64,000 bases of DNA from Cyclobacteriaceae bacterium (GTDB lineage Bacteria > Bacteroidota > Bacteroidia > Cytophagales > Cyclobacteriaceae): contig JAIBBC010000002.1 in assembly GCA_019694875.1 (NCBI GenBank), positions 1-64,000 of the forward strand, written 5' to 3'. This document shows positions 19,131 to 28,233 of this stretch, piece by piece. The notes under the pieces were generated by a model. The model saw nothing but the letters and a program-made list of their open reading frames with translations. It was not told where the DNA came from and made no database searches. Within the stretch, counting starts at the first letter, position 1. Each line of letters begins with the position of its first letter. Both the position numbers and the translations under genes were made by a program.

Positions 19131-20090
19131 ATGAGGTTGTTCTGTCTGCTTGTATGCCTGGCCTGTTGCATCAACGGATTTTCACAGGAGGATCAGCGAA
19201 GTAAAGATGCAGCATCGAAATTTGAATCGCTTTACAATGCCGGTAAGTACAACGACATTTTTGCGATGTTCAATCCAGCCATGCAGGCTGCATTGCCGGC
19301 TGATAAAACCAACACTTTTCTCACGCAGGTAAAAACACAGGCCGGAAACCTTAAGCAACGGGCCTTCGAACGATACGAAGCCGGCTTCGCGTCTTATAAA
19401 GCGGAATTTGAACGCGTAACATTCCGGTTAAACATTGCCGTAGATGATGCCGGGCTAATAGGCGGACTGTTTATCAAGCCCTATGTGGCCGACACGGCAC
19501 CGAAACCCGAACGTAACTCGGTTAAACTGATTCTTCCGTTTAAAGAAGAATGGACTGTTTTCTGGGGTGGTGACACCCGCGAGCAAAACTATCATGTTGA
19601 TTACGTTGCACAAAAGAATGCGTTTGATATTGTGATTCGCGATAGCAGCGGGAAATCATATCTCACACACGGGAAGACCAATGAAGATTATTACGCATTC
19701 GGAAAGGAGTTGATCGCTCCCTGTGATGGTGAAGTCGTTTTGGTGGTAGACGGCATTAAGGATAATGTTCCCGGACAAATGAATGCGATTTACGTACCCG
19801 GCAATACGGTTGTGATAAAGGTAGCTGCGAACGAGTATCTGCTGTTTGCACACTTCAAACAACATTCCATTGTAGTGAAAGAAGGTCAGAAGATAAAACA
19901 AGGTCAGTTGCTTGGTCTTTGCGGAAATTCAGGCAATTCGTCAGAACCGCACCTTCATTTCCATATTCAGAATGTCGAGAATATGATGAATGCTACGGGA
20001 ATCAAATGCTATTTTGATAATATCATCGTAAACGGTTCTCCGAAAAGCGATTATTCACCTGTTAAGGGTGAGAGGATCAGAAATAAGTAA
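19131..20090 (+). CDS. Secreted M23-family metallopeptidase with N-terminal DUF3887-like domain
   Basis: A 319-residue protein with a signal peptide (CLACCINGFSQ). A domain at about 25-120 resembles DUF3887 (a small alpha/beta NTF2-like fold). The C-terminal LytM/M23 domain has YVPGNTVVIKV, LLFAHFKQHSI, GQLLGLCGNSGNSSEPHLHFHIQN. The HxH of HLHFH and the preceding His are the zinc and catalytic ligands. Such enzymes cut peptidoglycan cross-links or act as scaffolds. The ATG at 19131 begins the signal peptide, so the 10 residues upstream are excluded. It follows the phosphatase gene by 10 bases. Confidence 0.85.
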   Translation: MRLFCLLVCLACCINGFSQEDQRSKDAASKFESLYNAGKYNDIFAMFNPAMQAALPADKTNTFLTQVKTQAGNLKQRAFERYEAGFASYKAEFERVTFRLNIAVDDAGLIGGLFIKPYVADTAPKPERNSVKLILPFKEEWTVFWGGDTREQNYHVDYVAQKNAFDIVIRDSSGKSYLTHGKTNEDYYAFGKELIAPCDGEVVLVVDGIKDNVPGQMNAIYVPGNTVVIKVAANEYLLFAHFKQHSIVVKEGQKIKQGQLLGLCGNSGNSSEPHLHFHIQNVENMMNATGIKCYFDNIIVNGSPKSDYSPVKGERIRNK

Positions 20091-20165
20091 TACAACCATC
20101 GGGACCATTTGTGTTTTCGTTTTTGGGTGAAATCCCTATCTTGAACGCTTTCTATTCCTAACCTC

Positions 20166-21599
20166 ATGAGCGAAACTAAATTTAAGCCTGTAATGGGATT
20201 GTGGGATGCTACCATGATCGTAGCAGGTTCCATGATCGGGTCCGGTATCTTCATCGTTAGTGCCGACATCGTACGAAACGTAGGCAGTGCCGGCTGGTTA
20301 ATTGCCGTTTGGGCCATCACCGGATTTATGACCATCACCGCAGCCGTTAGCTATGGCGAATTAAGCGGCATGTATCCGAAAGCAGGCGGACAATATGTTT
20401 ATCTCAAAGAAGCTTACAATTCACTCATGGCGTTTTTGTACGGCTGGAGTTTCTTCGCAGTCATTCAAACCGCTACCATTGCCGCAGTTGGCGTGGCATT
20501 CAGCCGCTTTACCGCATACCTGATTCCTGCTGTCGGTGAAAATGTAATTCTGCTTAAGCCCTTCGGACTAACCATATCCGCAGCACAGGTGCTGGCTATC
20601 GCAATGATCGCGTTGCTTACATACACCAACACACGCGGTATTCAGGGTGGAAAAATTATTCAGAACACATTCACAGCTGCCAAGCTCATCGCGTTATTCG
20701 GATTAATCATTCTTGGATTTTTATTGGTGAAGGAAAGCTTCTGGACACAGAACTGGCAGACCGGTTTCAATTCCATGCAGGATCTGGGTGCTGGTGGCGG
20801 TGGTAAAGTTCCTACAGGCTGGATGGAAATTGGTGGCATGGCGCTGCTGGGTGCGATCGCAGCCTCAATGACAGGATCAATCTTCAGCAGTGACGCGTGG
20901 AATAACGTGACGTTTATCGCGGGTGAAATCAAAAACCCGAAACGCAACATTGGCCTGAGCTTATTCCTCGGAACATTCATGGTAACGATGCTTTATATTA
21001 CGGCTAACCTGATGTACCTGCATGTTTTACCATTAGATGGAATTGCCTATCCGCAGGCCGATCGTCTGGCAATCTCGGCAGCGAATGAAATTTTTGGTGC
21101 CAGCGGAACGCTCGTGATTGCCGTATTGATTATGGTGTCAACGTTTGGTTGCAACAATGGACTCATTCTGGCGGGTGCCCGGGTGTACTACACCATGGCG
21201 AAAGACGGATTGTTCTTCAAAAAGGCAGGCGAGCTCAATAAGAATTCAGTTCCGCAATGGGCTCTGTGGGCGCAGGCATTGGTTGCTTCCTTGCTTTGCT
21301 TAAGCGGTGAGTACGGAAACCTTCTTGATATGGTGTCGTTTGTGGTAGTAATTTTCTATGCACTTACCATTATCGGAATATTTATCCTGAGAAAGAAACA
21401 ACCGAATGCAGAACGCCCGTACAAAGCGTTCGGATACCCGGTGCTTCCAGCTATCTATGTGATTATGGCGTTTACGTTCTGCACGATGCTGATCATCTAC
21501 AAACCACAATTCACGTGGCCGGGATTAATCATTACCCTTGCTGGGATTCCGATTTACTTCTGGGTGATGCGAAACAAGAAAGATCCGGCTACGAGCTGA
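20166..21599 (+). CDS. APC-superfamily amino acid permease
   Basis: A 477-residue integral membrane protein with about 12 spans. The start DATMIVAGSMIGSGIFIVSA is the conserved first-span substrate-binding motif of amino acid/polyamine/organocation transporters, and GELSGMYPKAGGQYVYLKEA follows it. It most resembles the LAT-like amino acid permeases. The substrate cannot be told. It stands alone, and its stop overlaps the convergent SDR gene by 11 bases. Confidence 0.88.
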   Translation: MSETKFKPVMGLWDATMIVAGSMIGSGIFIVSADIVRNVGSAGWLIAVWAITGFMTITAAVSYGELSGMYPKAGGQYVYLKEAYNSLMAFLYGWSFFAVIQTATIAAVGVAFSRFTAYLIPAVGENVILLKPFGLTISAAQVLAIAMIALLTYTNTRGIQGGKIIQNTFTAAKLIALFGLIILGFLLVKESFWTQNWQTGFNSMQDLGAGGGGKVPTGWMEIGGMALLGAIAASMTGSIFSSDAWNNVTFIAGEIKNPKRNIGLSLFLGTFMVTMLYITANLMYLHVLPLDGIAYPQADRLAISAANEIFGASGTLVIAVLIMVSTFGCNNGLILAGARVYYTMAKDGLFFKKAGELNKNSVPQWALWAQALVASLLCLSGEYGNLLDMVSFVVVIFYALTIIGIFILRKKQPNAERPYKAFGYPVLPAIYVIMAFTFCTMLIIYKPQFTWPGLIITLAGIPIYFWVMRNKKDPATS

Positions 21600-22485
21600 T
21601 CTGCTTCGATAACACTTCAAGACCTTCCAAAAAGGAGTGCGGTTCATAGCCAAGCTCCTTTTTTGCTTTATCGATGATAAAGCCGGTTTTCATGGGCCTG
21701 CGGGCCGGCTGCTTAAACTTCGTTGAATCGGTTGCCTGGATGAGTGATGCATCGAGCTTGAAAAACTTTGCTGTTTGCACTGCAATATCGAACGGTGACA
21801 TAAAATCTTTGCCGGAAATGTTAAAAACACCCTGAGCTTTTTTGATGGCCGCGAGGTAACATCCCTGCGCAAGATCTTCTGCGAGGGTAGGGGTTCGCCA
21901 CTGGTCGTTCACCACTGAAATGGTTTTCTTTTCTTCCAGGCTTTTCTTTACCCACAGCACGATGTTCGACCGGCTCATATCGTTCGTTACACCATACACC
22001 AGCACGGTGCGAAGGATACTCCAGGAAATTCCGCTCGATTGAATTGCTTTTTCAGCAGCAAGCTTACTTTCTCCATAAAAGTTTACGGGATTAGGCTCGG
22101 CTAACTCATCGAGGGGTCCGGTTGAACCATCAAAAATGAAATCCGTGGAAACGTGTACGAGGTGAATGTTGTGTGCCCGACACGCTGCCACCAGATGTTC
22201 AACTGCGGTAACATTGTTCAGGATACATTCGTCACGCTTCGTTTCGCAATCATCCACTTGCGTCATTGCTGCGGTATGGATGATCACATCGGGTTTGGTT
22301 TCCGAAACGAGCTTTTCAACCTGATTGTTGTCGGTTACATCGAGCGAACGAAATTCTCCCTGCGTGATCGGCTGTGCAGATTTGCCCCGTGCCGTTGCAA
22401 CTACGTGAATGTTCCCTTTTTCCTGTAACAGGGAAACAAGCTTTTGTCCAAGCAAACCGTTCGCGCCTGTAACCAGGATTTTCAT
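21589..22485 (-). CDS. RmlD-like NAD(P)-dependent sugar reductase (SDR family)
   Basis: A 298-residue extended short-chain dehydrogenase. The Rossmann motif is TGANGLLGQ at residues 6-14, the catalytic Tyr-x3-Lys is in NFYGESKLAAEKA, and the Thr in HVSTDFIFDG completes the triad. The pattern matches dTDP-4-dehydrorhamnose reductase (RmlD) and related sugar epimerase/reductases. No other rhamnose genes are nearby, so a role as dedicated RmlD is uncertain. It is transcribed leftward, four bases downstream of the cyclophilin gene, and probably shares its transcript. Confidence 0.8.
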   Translation of the reverse strand: MKILVTGANGLLGQKLVSLLQEKGNIHVVATARGKSAQPITQGEFRSLDVTDNNQVEKLVSETKPDVIIHTAAMTQVDDCETKRDECILNNVTAVEHLVAACRAHNIHLVHVSTDFIFDGSTGPLDELAEPNPVNFYGESKLAAEKAIQSSGISWSILRTVLVYGVTNDMSRSNIVLWVKKSLEEKKTISVVNDQWRTPTLAEDLAQGCYLAAIKKAQGVFNISGKDFMSPFDIAVQTAKFFKLDASLIQATDSTKFKQPARRPMKTGFIIDKAKKELGYEPHSFLEGLEVLSKQISS

Positions 22486-22489
22486 ACTT

Positions 22490-23374
22490 CTACTTTTTTA
22501 CTTCGGGGAAAATGTAGCCGTACTCCTTCTCAATTTTCTTCCGCGACATCTGCTTCACGCTTACAAACATCCGCACATCTTCAGTCGGCCGATTCTGTGC
22601 ATCTTTCGCTACGGCTGTAATCTTGTCAACCACCTCAATACCTTTAATCACTTTTCCAAACACGGTGTAGTCGTTATCCAGAAACGGTGTTCCGCCCACA
22701 GTTGTATAGACGTTCTTTTGTTCCAGTGTGAAGGCAAAAGGTTTATAGTCTGGTTTTTCTTTTACGATCAGCGTATCACTCTTTTCAAAAAACTCGTTCA
22801 GCCACGCACCATCCTGCGCACGCTGATGCTCCTGAATCTGCGTAAGCAAATTGGCATACTTGGGTGACATGATAATTTCGCGCAAGTACTGACTCTTCTT
22901 ATTGTTGCGAAGGTTTTGCTCGTATTGATCGAGTTCTTCCGTGGTATATTTTTTTCCCTGTACGATGTAAAACTGGCTTCCGCTGGATGCCTTGGTAGGG
23001 TTTACGGCATCACTGGTGCGGGCGGCTGCTATTGCTCCGCGCTCGTGAAACAATGTGGGTCTGAATTCCGCTTCAACCGTATAACCCGGTCCGCCATTTC
23101 CCAACGGTTGACCAGCCGCAGCTTTTTTCGATTCCGGATCTCCTCCCTGAATCATAAACTCCGGGATGACGCGATGAAAAAGAAGACTGTCGTAGAATTT
23201 GCTGCTTGCCAGCTTGATGAAATTTTCTTTATGCTTAGGTGTTTCGTTGTACAGGATAGCTACCATGTCGCCATAGCTTGTTTTGATGGTCACCACGTAT
23301 TCGCCTTTTTTATCCTGGGCACAAGCTGTCAGCAACAAACACAAAAAGACAGTCGAGAGAAGAGATTTAATCAT
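22490..23374 (-). CDS. Cyclophilin-type peptidyl-prolyl isomerase lipoprotein
   Basis: A 294-residue protein with a lipoprotein signal (LLLTAC, Cys at residue 19), hence probably anchored in the periplasmic envelope. The cyclophilin domain has FHRVIPEFMIQGGDPE and GSQFYIV, and ends with a FGKVIKGIEVVDKI segment. It is interrupted by a 65-residue helical insertion between these (about residues 145-215), seen in some Bacteroidota cyclophilins. It catalyses proline isomerisation during folding of envelope proteins. Confidence 0.88.
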   Translation of the reverse strand: MIKSLLSTVFLCLLLTACAQDKKGEYVVTIKTSYGDMVAILYNETPKHKENFIKLASSKFYDSLLFHRVIPEFMIQGGDPESKKAAAGQPLGNGGPGYTVEAEFRPTLFHERGAIAAARTSDAVNPTKASSGSQFYIVQGKKYTTEELDQYEQNLRNNKKSQYLREIIMSPKYANLLTQIQEHQRAQDGAWLNEFFEKSDTLIVKEKPDYKPFAFTLEQKNVYTTVGGTPFLDNDYTVFGKVIKGIEVVDKITAVAKDAQNRPTEDVRMFVSVKQMSRKKIEKEYGYIFPEVKK

Positions 23375-23424
23375 AGATGGATTTTTACAACTTGTAAAAT
23401 TAAGAATTTATTGGTTTGGGCAGG

Positions 23425-24561
23425 CTAGGGTTTGCGAACCAATTTTTTAGCCTCAAGATAATCATTCCAACGCACCACTGGCTTTTCAGATGGCATGTCG
23501 CCAGTAATCGTGACAAGTTCATGAACCAACCGAGCATTGCTTAAAACGATCGGGTTGTACTTTCTCATAAATTTAAACTGAGTTTCGACTGTCAGGTATT
23601 GCAAAGTATAATCACATTCCCTCTTTTGGTATTCAACGGTTCCGTCAAGCTGGCTGAGTGCAAAAACGACATCATCCCGCCACGCATAACGCTTGCCGTC
23701 TTTCCAGCGATATGAAAAATCAATCCTGACGATGCCGTAGTCGTTCGAATCGATATAAATCTTCAGCGTGTTTGTTTCCACTTGAGGTTGAAAAGGGTTC
23801 TGAATCATGGTTGCTTCGATAACAACATGCTTTTCATTTTGCCCGCTTGAATAGAAGTATTCATATTTCCAGTCATCCAGATTTGCAGGGTTAACAAACA
23901 TGGCGGATTGATTAACTACATCAAACTTTAAAGCATCAACTAAGCTGTCATAAATTGGAATCTGCTCTTCAATATTATGAACGGCTTCTGAAATTGAATC
24001 ATATGTAACGTGATTTTCAAATCCCGTCAGGTAACTTTCAAAAAACTCAGTTGGAAGTTCGTTAAAGCGTGTGACGCGCCAATAGAACGCTTTCCATGTA
24101 CCGGCCCGATTGTATCGATCCGATATTTTCTCAATGCACTTTCTGATAAAATCCTTTGCCGACAGCGACCGAATAGTTACAGTTTGGAGAATTACTCGGT
24201 CCTCGGTCATTGCTACAATAGATTTTTCGCGGACAAAATGCGAGAGTGGTAATGTTAATGTTTGATATCCTATACACGAGAACGTCAACGAGTCATTTGG
24301 GCTCGAAATCCGAAGCATGAAATTTCCACTCGGATCACTCATGCTGACCAATCTGTTGTTGGCAAACACGTGAACATAGGGTATAGGCTCCTTTGTATTT
24401 TGGTCTAAAATTGAACCGCTAATTGATTTACTTTGCGCAATTGCGCCAACTGTGGCGAACAGGAGTAATAGCGCAAAGGCACACCGTGCTAGGCGCGAAG
24501 AAGGCTTGATCCTCCATTCAGCATCACTTCTTCGGCCACTTTCTTTCCTAACTCTTTGCAT
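23425..24561 (-). CDS. Secreted protein with carboxypeptidase-regulatory-like domain
   Basis: A 378-residue protein. After a signal peptide (ALLLLFATVGAIAQ) comes a carboxypeptidase-regulatory-like beta-sandwich at about 45-125: SGSILDQNTKEPIPYVHV, DPSGNFML, FSCIGYQTL. A C-terminal domain of about 240 residues follows, of the DUF5686-like kind seen after such sandwiches. The only ATG, at 24561, implies a 73-base overlap with the hemC-like gene. A non-ATG start further down would shorten the basic N-terminus, so the exact start is uncertain. It is probably an outer-membrane or periplasmic protein; the role is unknown. Confidence 0.7.
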   Translation of the reverse strand: MQRVRKESGRRSDAEWRIKPSSRLARCAFALLLLFATVGAIAQSKSISGSILDQNTKEPIPYVHVFANNRLVSMSDPSGNFMLRISSPNDSLTFSCIGYQTLTLPLSHFVREKSIVAMTEDRVILQTVTIRSLSAKDFIRKCIEKISDRYNRAGTWKAFYWRVTRFNELPTEFFESYLTGFENHVTYDSISEAVHNIEEQIPIYDSLVDALKFDVVNQSAMFVNPANLDDWKYEYFYSSGQNEKHVVIEATMIQNPFQPQVETNTLKIYIDSNDYGIVRIDFSYRWKDGKRYAWRDDVVFALSQLDGTVEYQKRECDYTLQYLTVETQFKFMRKYNPIVLSNARLVHELVTITGDMPSEKPVVRWNDYLEAKKLVRKP

Positions 24562-25346
24562 TCCGCAACTGTTGACGAGCGTTTTGCCTTGATTACCTGT
24601 TTTCCATTTGCGCTGATGAGGCCTGCTTTCAATGTAACCAGCCCGCCTTCATAATGCGCATATCCGAATACGGGGATGCTTGCCGGACGCTGGAAAGTTT
24701 TAAGGAACGAACGTTCCGTGCGAATGCAATCTTCGGTTTCTTCATCATTTACCCAACGCTGAAGAATTTCTTTTTTATCGAATGCCAGTTTTTTATGGCA
24801 CACAACTGCAATACTTCCCTGGCCGGTTGTGGGTACGAAGTAACTTGTCTCAATCTCTTCGGTGATCAGGTTTTCAATCCCCAAACGTTTGGCGTCCGAA
24901 CGGCTCATCATCAATGCGCATTCACCTGCCTGTAACTTTTTGATTCGTGAGTCCAGGTTTTCTGGCACTGAAACAATTTTCGTCTTGGGATAGAAATGTT
25001 TTAGAAATGCAATTCTGCGGGGCGAGTTGGTGCCTACACTCACACCCGTTGTGAGCGATGCTTCTCTGCGACTCAGCAGCACATCGTTAACCCCTTCGCG
25101 TTTGGTAAAAGCAATAAGCTCCAGCGCATCGTTTAACCTGGCCGGAACATAACTGGCCGGCACTGTAAACACATCAATGGTGTCGTTTAATACCGCATCC
25201 TCCAATGAACCTAACGATTTTGACTTCGGATCGAGCGTGATGATTTTTGTCGTGTAACCCGAAGGCTTGATGAGGTTGGCAACTGTGTTAGCCTGGCTTA
25301 GTGCAAGCTTGTTCGAAAATGTGCCGATGCGGATGAGGTTGTGCAT
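24489..25346 (-). CDS. Degenerate HemC-like (hydroxymethylbilane synthase fold) protein
   Basis: A 285-residue protein that aligns along its length with porphobilinogen deaminase: start RIGTFSNKLALSQA, GTNSPRRIAFL, GQGSIAVVC, and ERSFLKTF near the C-terminus. Key residues of the enzyme are changed. The Arg of IATRQS is Phe, the catalytic HSMKDVP is replaced by a VPASYVP-type segment (Asp to Tyr), RGN is PEN, and the cofactor-binding Cys of GGCQVP is Ala (RPASIP). It also lacks the loop containing GKGLF. It is therefore unlikely to make hydroxymethylbilane. Automatic annotation would call it hemC. It is followed closely on both sides by genes on the same strand (holB ends where it begins). Confidence 0.75.
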   Translation of the reverse strand: MHNLIRIGTFSNKLALSQANTVANLIKPSGYTTKIITLDPKSKSLGSLEDAVLNDTIDVFTVPASYVPARLNDALELIAFTKREGVNDVLLSRREASLTTGVSVGTNSPRRIAFLKHFYPKTKIVSVPENLDSRIKKLQAGECALMMSRSDAKRLGIENLITEEIETSYFVPTTGQGSIAVVCHKKLAFDKKEILQRWVNDEETEDCIRTERSFLKTFQRPASIPVFGYAHYEGGLVTLKAGLISANGKQVIKAKRSSTVAECKELGKKVAEEVMLNGGSSLLRA

Positions 25347-26470
25347 TATGGGTTGAGGGTTTTGGAAAGCTGAAGGGATAGGTCGAGGAAAATCATTTTG
25401 GCCGAGCCGTTTCGTTCGAGGTGGTAGGCGGCATCATTCATGAGCGAGTATGACTTTTCAATTTTGTATACGTTCATCACCTTGCTGAAATCGTTGATAA
25501 ATTTCAATTCCTCACCCTGAACACGGTGAAGTTCATTGGCACCGGCCGATTTTAATAACGATTCGCGCATCATATTCATGCCGTAGTGCATGATGTTACG
25601 CTGCCGGAGCTTGTCCAGTGCATGAAACTCTTCCGACATAGCCACAAGGCTTCCGAAACTCTTCTTGAAGCAGGCCCGCATCCAGTCGATGAACATCGGT
25701 GCACTGTCGTCTTCTTCATTTTCCGAAAGGCGGAATGCGAGGTTGAAGTTACCTTCAGCGAGTTGCGTGATGGTCGCTGCGCGCTTACGTTCGATCGACT
25801 TCTTTTCAAACAGGTAATTTTCAACTTCCTTGTCAGCGAGAAGTGGAACTGTAATGATTTGTGTTCGTGAAACAATGGTTGGCAACAACCGGTCAGCGGC
25901 ATTGGTCACCAAAATAAAGTATGTATGGGCTGCAGGTTCTTCGAGAATTTTTAAAATGCCGTTTGCAGCGGAAGGATGCATGAACTCCGGTTGCCAGATG
26001 ATCATGATCTTAAACTGACTTTCAAACGGTTTCAGCGAAAGCGCTTTAACAATCTCACGACTTTCCTCTCGTGAAATCAATGCCTGTTTGTCTTCACCAC
26101 CGTATGAAGTAGTCCAGTCATCTAAATCACCGAAAGGTTGCTCGAGTAAAAATGTTCGCCACGATTTCAGGATTTCCGCCTTGAAACGCTCTTCATCTTT
26201 GTCGCCCTTCACATTGCTGAGCGGAAAAACAAAGTGTGTATCAGGGTGAATGTATTTCAGACTTTTGCTGCAGGCCGGGCATGTTCCGCACGAATCATCG
26301 TCTTGTTTGTTCTGACAGTGAATGTAGGTCGCATATGCCAGCGCCAACGGAAGATTCAACGCGCCTTCTGCACCCACGAACAACTGCGCATGCGCGATAT
26401 GATTGCTCTTAACCGAATCGATTAAGGTTTTCCTGGTTTCTGCAAGTCCGGGTATTTCGGAAAATCTCAT
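25346..26470 (-). CDS. holB: DNA polymerase III delta prime subunit (clamp loader)
   Basis: A 374-residue AAA+ clamp-loader subunit. HAQLFVGAEGALNLPLALAYA stands at the Walker A position without GK(S/T), as in delta prime, which is not an ATPase. A zinc module follows (CGTCPACSK with an upstream Cys). EEPAAHTYFILVTN and LLPTIVSRTQ are the conserved sensor-1 and SRC-like (SRT) motifs. It helps load the beta clamp during replication. Its stop shares a base with the start of the hemC-like gene, and it begins at the base after the GlmU-like gene stop, so the three genes form an operon. Confidence 0.87.
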   Translation of the reverse strand: MRFSEIPGLAETRKTLIDSVKSNHIAHAQLFVGAEGALNLPLALAYATYIHCQNKQDDDSCGTCPACSKSLKYIHPDTHFVFPLSNVKGDKDEERFKAEILKSWRTFLLEQPFGDLDDWTTSYGGEDKQALISREESREIVKALSLKPFESQFKIMIIWQPEFMHPSAANGILKILEEPAAHTYFILVTNAADRLLPTIVSRTQIITVPLLADKEVENYLFEKKSIERKRAATITQLAEGNFNLAFRLSENEEDDSAPMFIDWMRACFKKSFGSLVAMSEEFHALDKLRQRNIMHYGMNMMRESLLKSAGANELHRVQGEELKFINDFSKVMNVYKIEKSYSLMNDAAYHLERNGSAKMIFLDLSLQLSKTLNP

Positions 26471-27664
26471 CTACACGTTTTTCTTTTCCCAAATTCTGTT
26501 AGCGGCCGAAAGCTCAAACACTTTCGTTAAAATTTCTCTGTCGGCTTCGTCAAGCTTCACCTTTCTGCGGTCCATAACTTTCTCAGCTGTTTCAAAAGCC
26601 TTCTTTACCTGGAAGGTTGTGAAGCCACTGGCACCTCCCCATGCAAAGGAAGGAATGAAGTTTCGCGGAAAGCCATCGCCAAAAATATTCGCGGAAACGC
26701 CAACCACGGTGCCGGTATTGAACATCGTGTTGATTCCGCATTTGCTATGATCGCCCATCATCAACCCGCAGAACTGCAAACCTGTATCGGCAAAGCCGCC
26801 TTTTCCATAGCTCCACAGCTTAACGTTCTCGTAATTGTTTTTAAGGTTGGATGTATTGGTATCGGCACCGAGGTTACACCACTCGCCAATCACGGTGTTA
26901 CCGATGAAGCCATCATGCCCTTTATTGCTGTAGCCGAAAATAACGGAGTTGCTCACCTCACCACCCACTTTCGAATGCGGCCCGATCGTAGAATCGCCCC
27001 GCATCTTACCACCCATGTTTACAGTTGATCCTTCGCACAACGCAAACGGGCCTTTGATTAACGCGCCTTCCTGAACAACTGAATTCTTTCCGAGATAGAT
27101 CGGACCATCTTCCGCATTTAATACTGCAGCGCGGATGTGCACGCCTTCTTCTACGAAAATGTTTTGCTCGCCATACACGATGGTATGCTTGTCCTGCACA
27201 CCTGCTGATTTTCTGCCTGCTGTAATCAGATTAAAATCAAGCCTGATCTGTGCAGCGTTATGCTGGAAGATTTTCCAGGGCTGATCGATAAGCGTGATAT
27301 CACCGGAAATAATTTTTGGTGTCGATTTTGTCAAATCCGGCAACGACATCTCCGAACTTTTCCAGGCGAGAATGGTATTGTCTTTCACCAGGATTTCGCC
27401 TTGCATCAAAACCTTTATGTGTTCAATGGCCTTGTCATCGGGGCACCACGCAGCGTTGATGAAGAGGTTATCAAACGCGGCCTTTGCCGGATATTTTTTC
27501 TGGAGGTAAGATTCTGTTAAAAACGATGCAGTTGCTCCGAGGCGCTTCTCCCATTTTTCCTGGATGGTCAGGATGCCGATCCTGATCTTACTGATCGGTC
27601 GGGTGTAGGTAAAAGGGAGCAGGTTCGTGCGTGTGCCGGGATCGTCAAACAAGACAAGATTCAT
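26471..27664 (-). CDS. GlmU-family sugar nucleotidyltransferase-like protein
   Basis: A 397-residue protein. The N-terminal part resembles nucleotidyltransferases in a reduced form (NLVLFDD, LLPFTYTRPISKIRIGILT). The C-terminal part is a left-handed beta-helix made of hexapeptide repeats (for example IYLGKNSVVQEGALIKGP, GEWCNLGADTNTSNL). It matches the Bacteroidetes-specific GlmU-like family, proposed to substitute for part of GlmU in UDP-GlcNAc synthesis. The usual GXGTRM-type pyrophosphorylase loop is absent. The gene leads the holB and hemC-like operon. Confidence 0.8.
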   Translation of the reverse strand: MNLVLFDDPGTRTNLLPFTYTRPISKIRIGILTIQEKWEKRLGATASFLTESYLQKKYPAKAAFDNLFINAAWCPDDKAIEHIKVLMQGEILVKDNTILAWKSSEMSLPDLTKSTPKIISGDITLIDQPWKIFQHNAAQIRLDFNLITAGRKSAGVQDKHTIVYGEQNIFVEEGVHIRAAVLNAEDGPIYLGKNSVVQEGALIKGPFALCEGSTVNMGGKMRGDSTIGPHSKVGGEVSNSVIFGYSNKGHDGFIGNTVIGEWCNLGADTNTSNLKNNYENVKLWSYGKGGFADTGLQFCGLMMGDHSKCGINTMFNTGTVVGVSANIFGDGFPRNFIPSFAWGGASGFTTFQVKKAFETAEKVMDRRKVKLDEADREILTKVFELSAANRIWEKKNV

Positions 27665-27685
27665 ATTCGTAAATATAGAAACTTA

Positions 27686-27742
27686 TACCCTCACCCTAAC
27701 CTCCTCCCAAGCGGGAGGAAATGCCAGAAAGGCAGGATGAGG
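27686..27742. repeat. Intergenic repeat with two small hairpins
   Basis: CCCTCACCCTAACCTCCTCCC is followed by inverted GGGAGG (stem CTCCC/GGGAG) and by GCC-AGAAA-GGC, ending ATGAGGA. The pattern CCTCACCCTAACC...GGGAGG...ATGAGG is a dispersed intergenic palindrome type found in many bacteria. Only one copy was noticed in this window. Confidence 0.45.
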
Positions 27743-27744
27743 AC

Positions 27745-27777
27745 AATAAAAAAACCCCGGCCGTTGCGCCAGGGTTT
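27745..27777 (-). terminator. Terminator of rpmE2
   Basis: Read on the minus strand, AAACCC-t-GGC and GCC-g-GGGTTT pair around a 6-base loop and are followed by a T run (A's at 27745-27751). It lies 23 bases after the L31 stop. Confidence 0.75.
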
Positions 27778-27799
27778 CTCATGCATAAGAAAAGAAGTA

Positions 27800-28048
27800 T
27801 TACGCCTTCTTTGTGTACTTGTTTTTGAACTTCTCCACGCGGCCTGCGGTGTCAACAAACATCTTCTTGCCGGTGAAGAACGGGTGCGAAGCTGAGCTAA
27901 CTTCGACCTTAATAACAGGATACTCCTTGCCGTCTTCCCACTTGATGGTTTCTTTCGATCTCATCGTAGAGCGGGTAAGGAATTTGAAATCGCTTGACAG
28001 ATCGTGGAAAACAACTTCCTTGTAATCTGGGTGAATGTCCTTTTTCAT
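27800..28048 (-). CDS. rpmE2: Ribosomal protein L31, type B
   Basis: An 82-residue protein beginning [18 protein letters not shown], with [23 protein letters not shown] near the end. It lacks the CxxC zinc pairs of type A L31, so it is the zinc-free form that binds the large subunit in the central protuberance. The in-frame extension to 28087 was rejected because the family starts at MKKxIHP. It is a single gene with its own terminator. Confidence 0.95.
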   Translation of the reverse strand: MKKDIHPDYKEVVFHDLSSDFKFLTRSTMRSKETIKWEDGKEYPVIKVEVSSASHPFFTGKKMFVDTAGRVEKFKNKYTKKA

Positions 28049-28233
28049 GTGCTTTGTTATTCTATTTTCTTTAATCGGAGTAACCAAAACGTGGTCAAAT
28101 CCGGTATTTTCTTCGTTTTTCCCCTAAAAGGACTGCAAAGATAGGCACAAAAGGCTGAAACTCAAGAGCAGGAATTAACATTTTTGGCTACTGAACAGAA
28201 CCTCCGTAATTTGCCTGAATCTTTATTTCCGAG

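Noticed and set aside
24489-25346. Functional hydroxymethylbilane synthase HemC
   Set aside because: The cofactor cysteine, the catalytic aspartate and the glycine loop are missing; only the fold-level similarity is supported.
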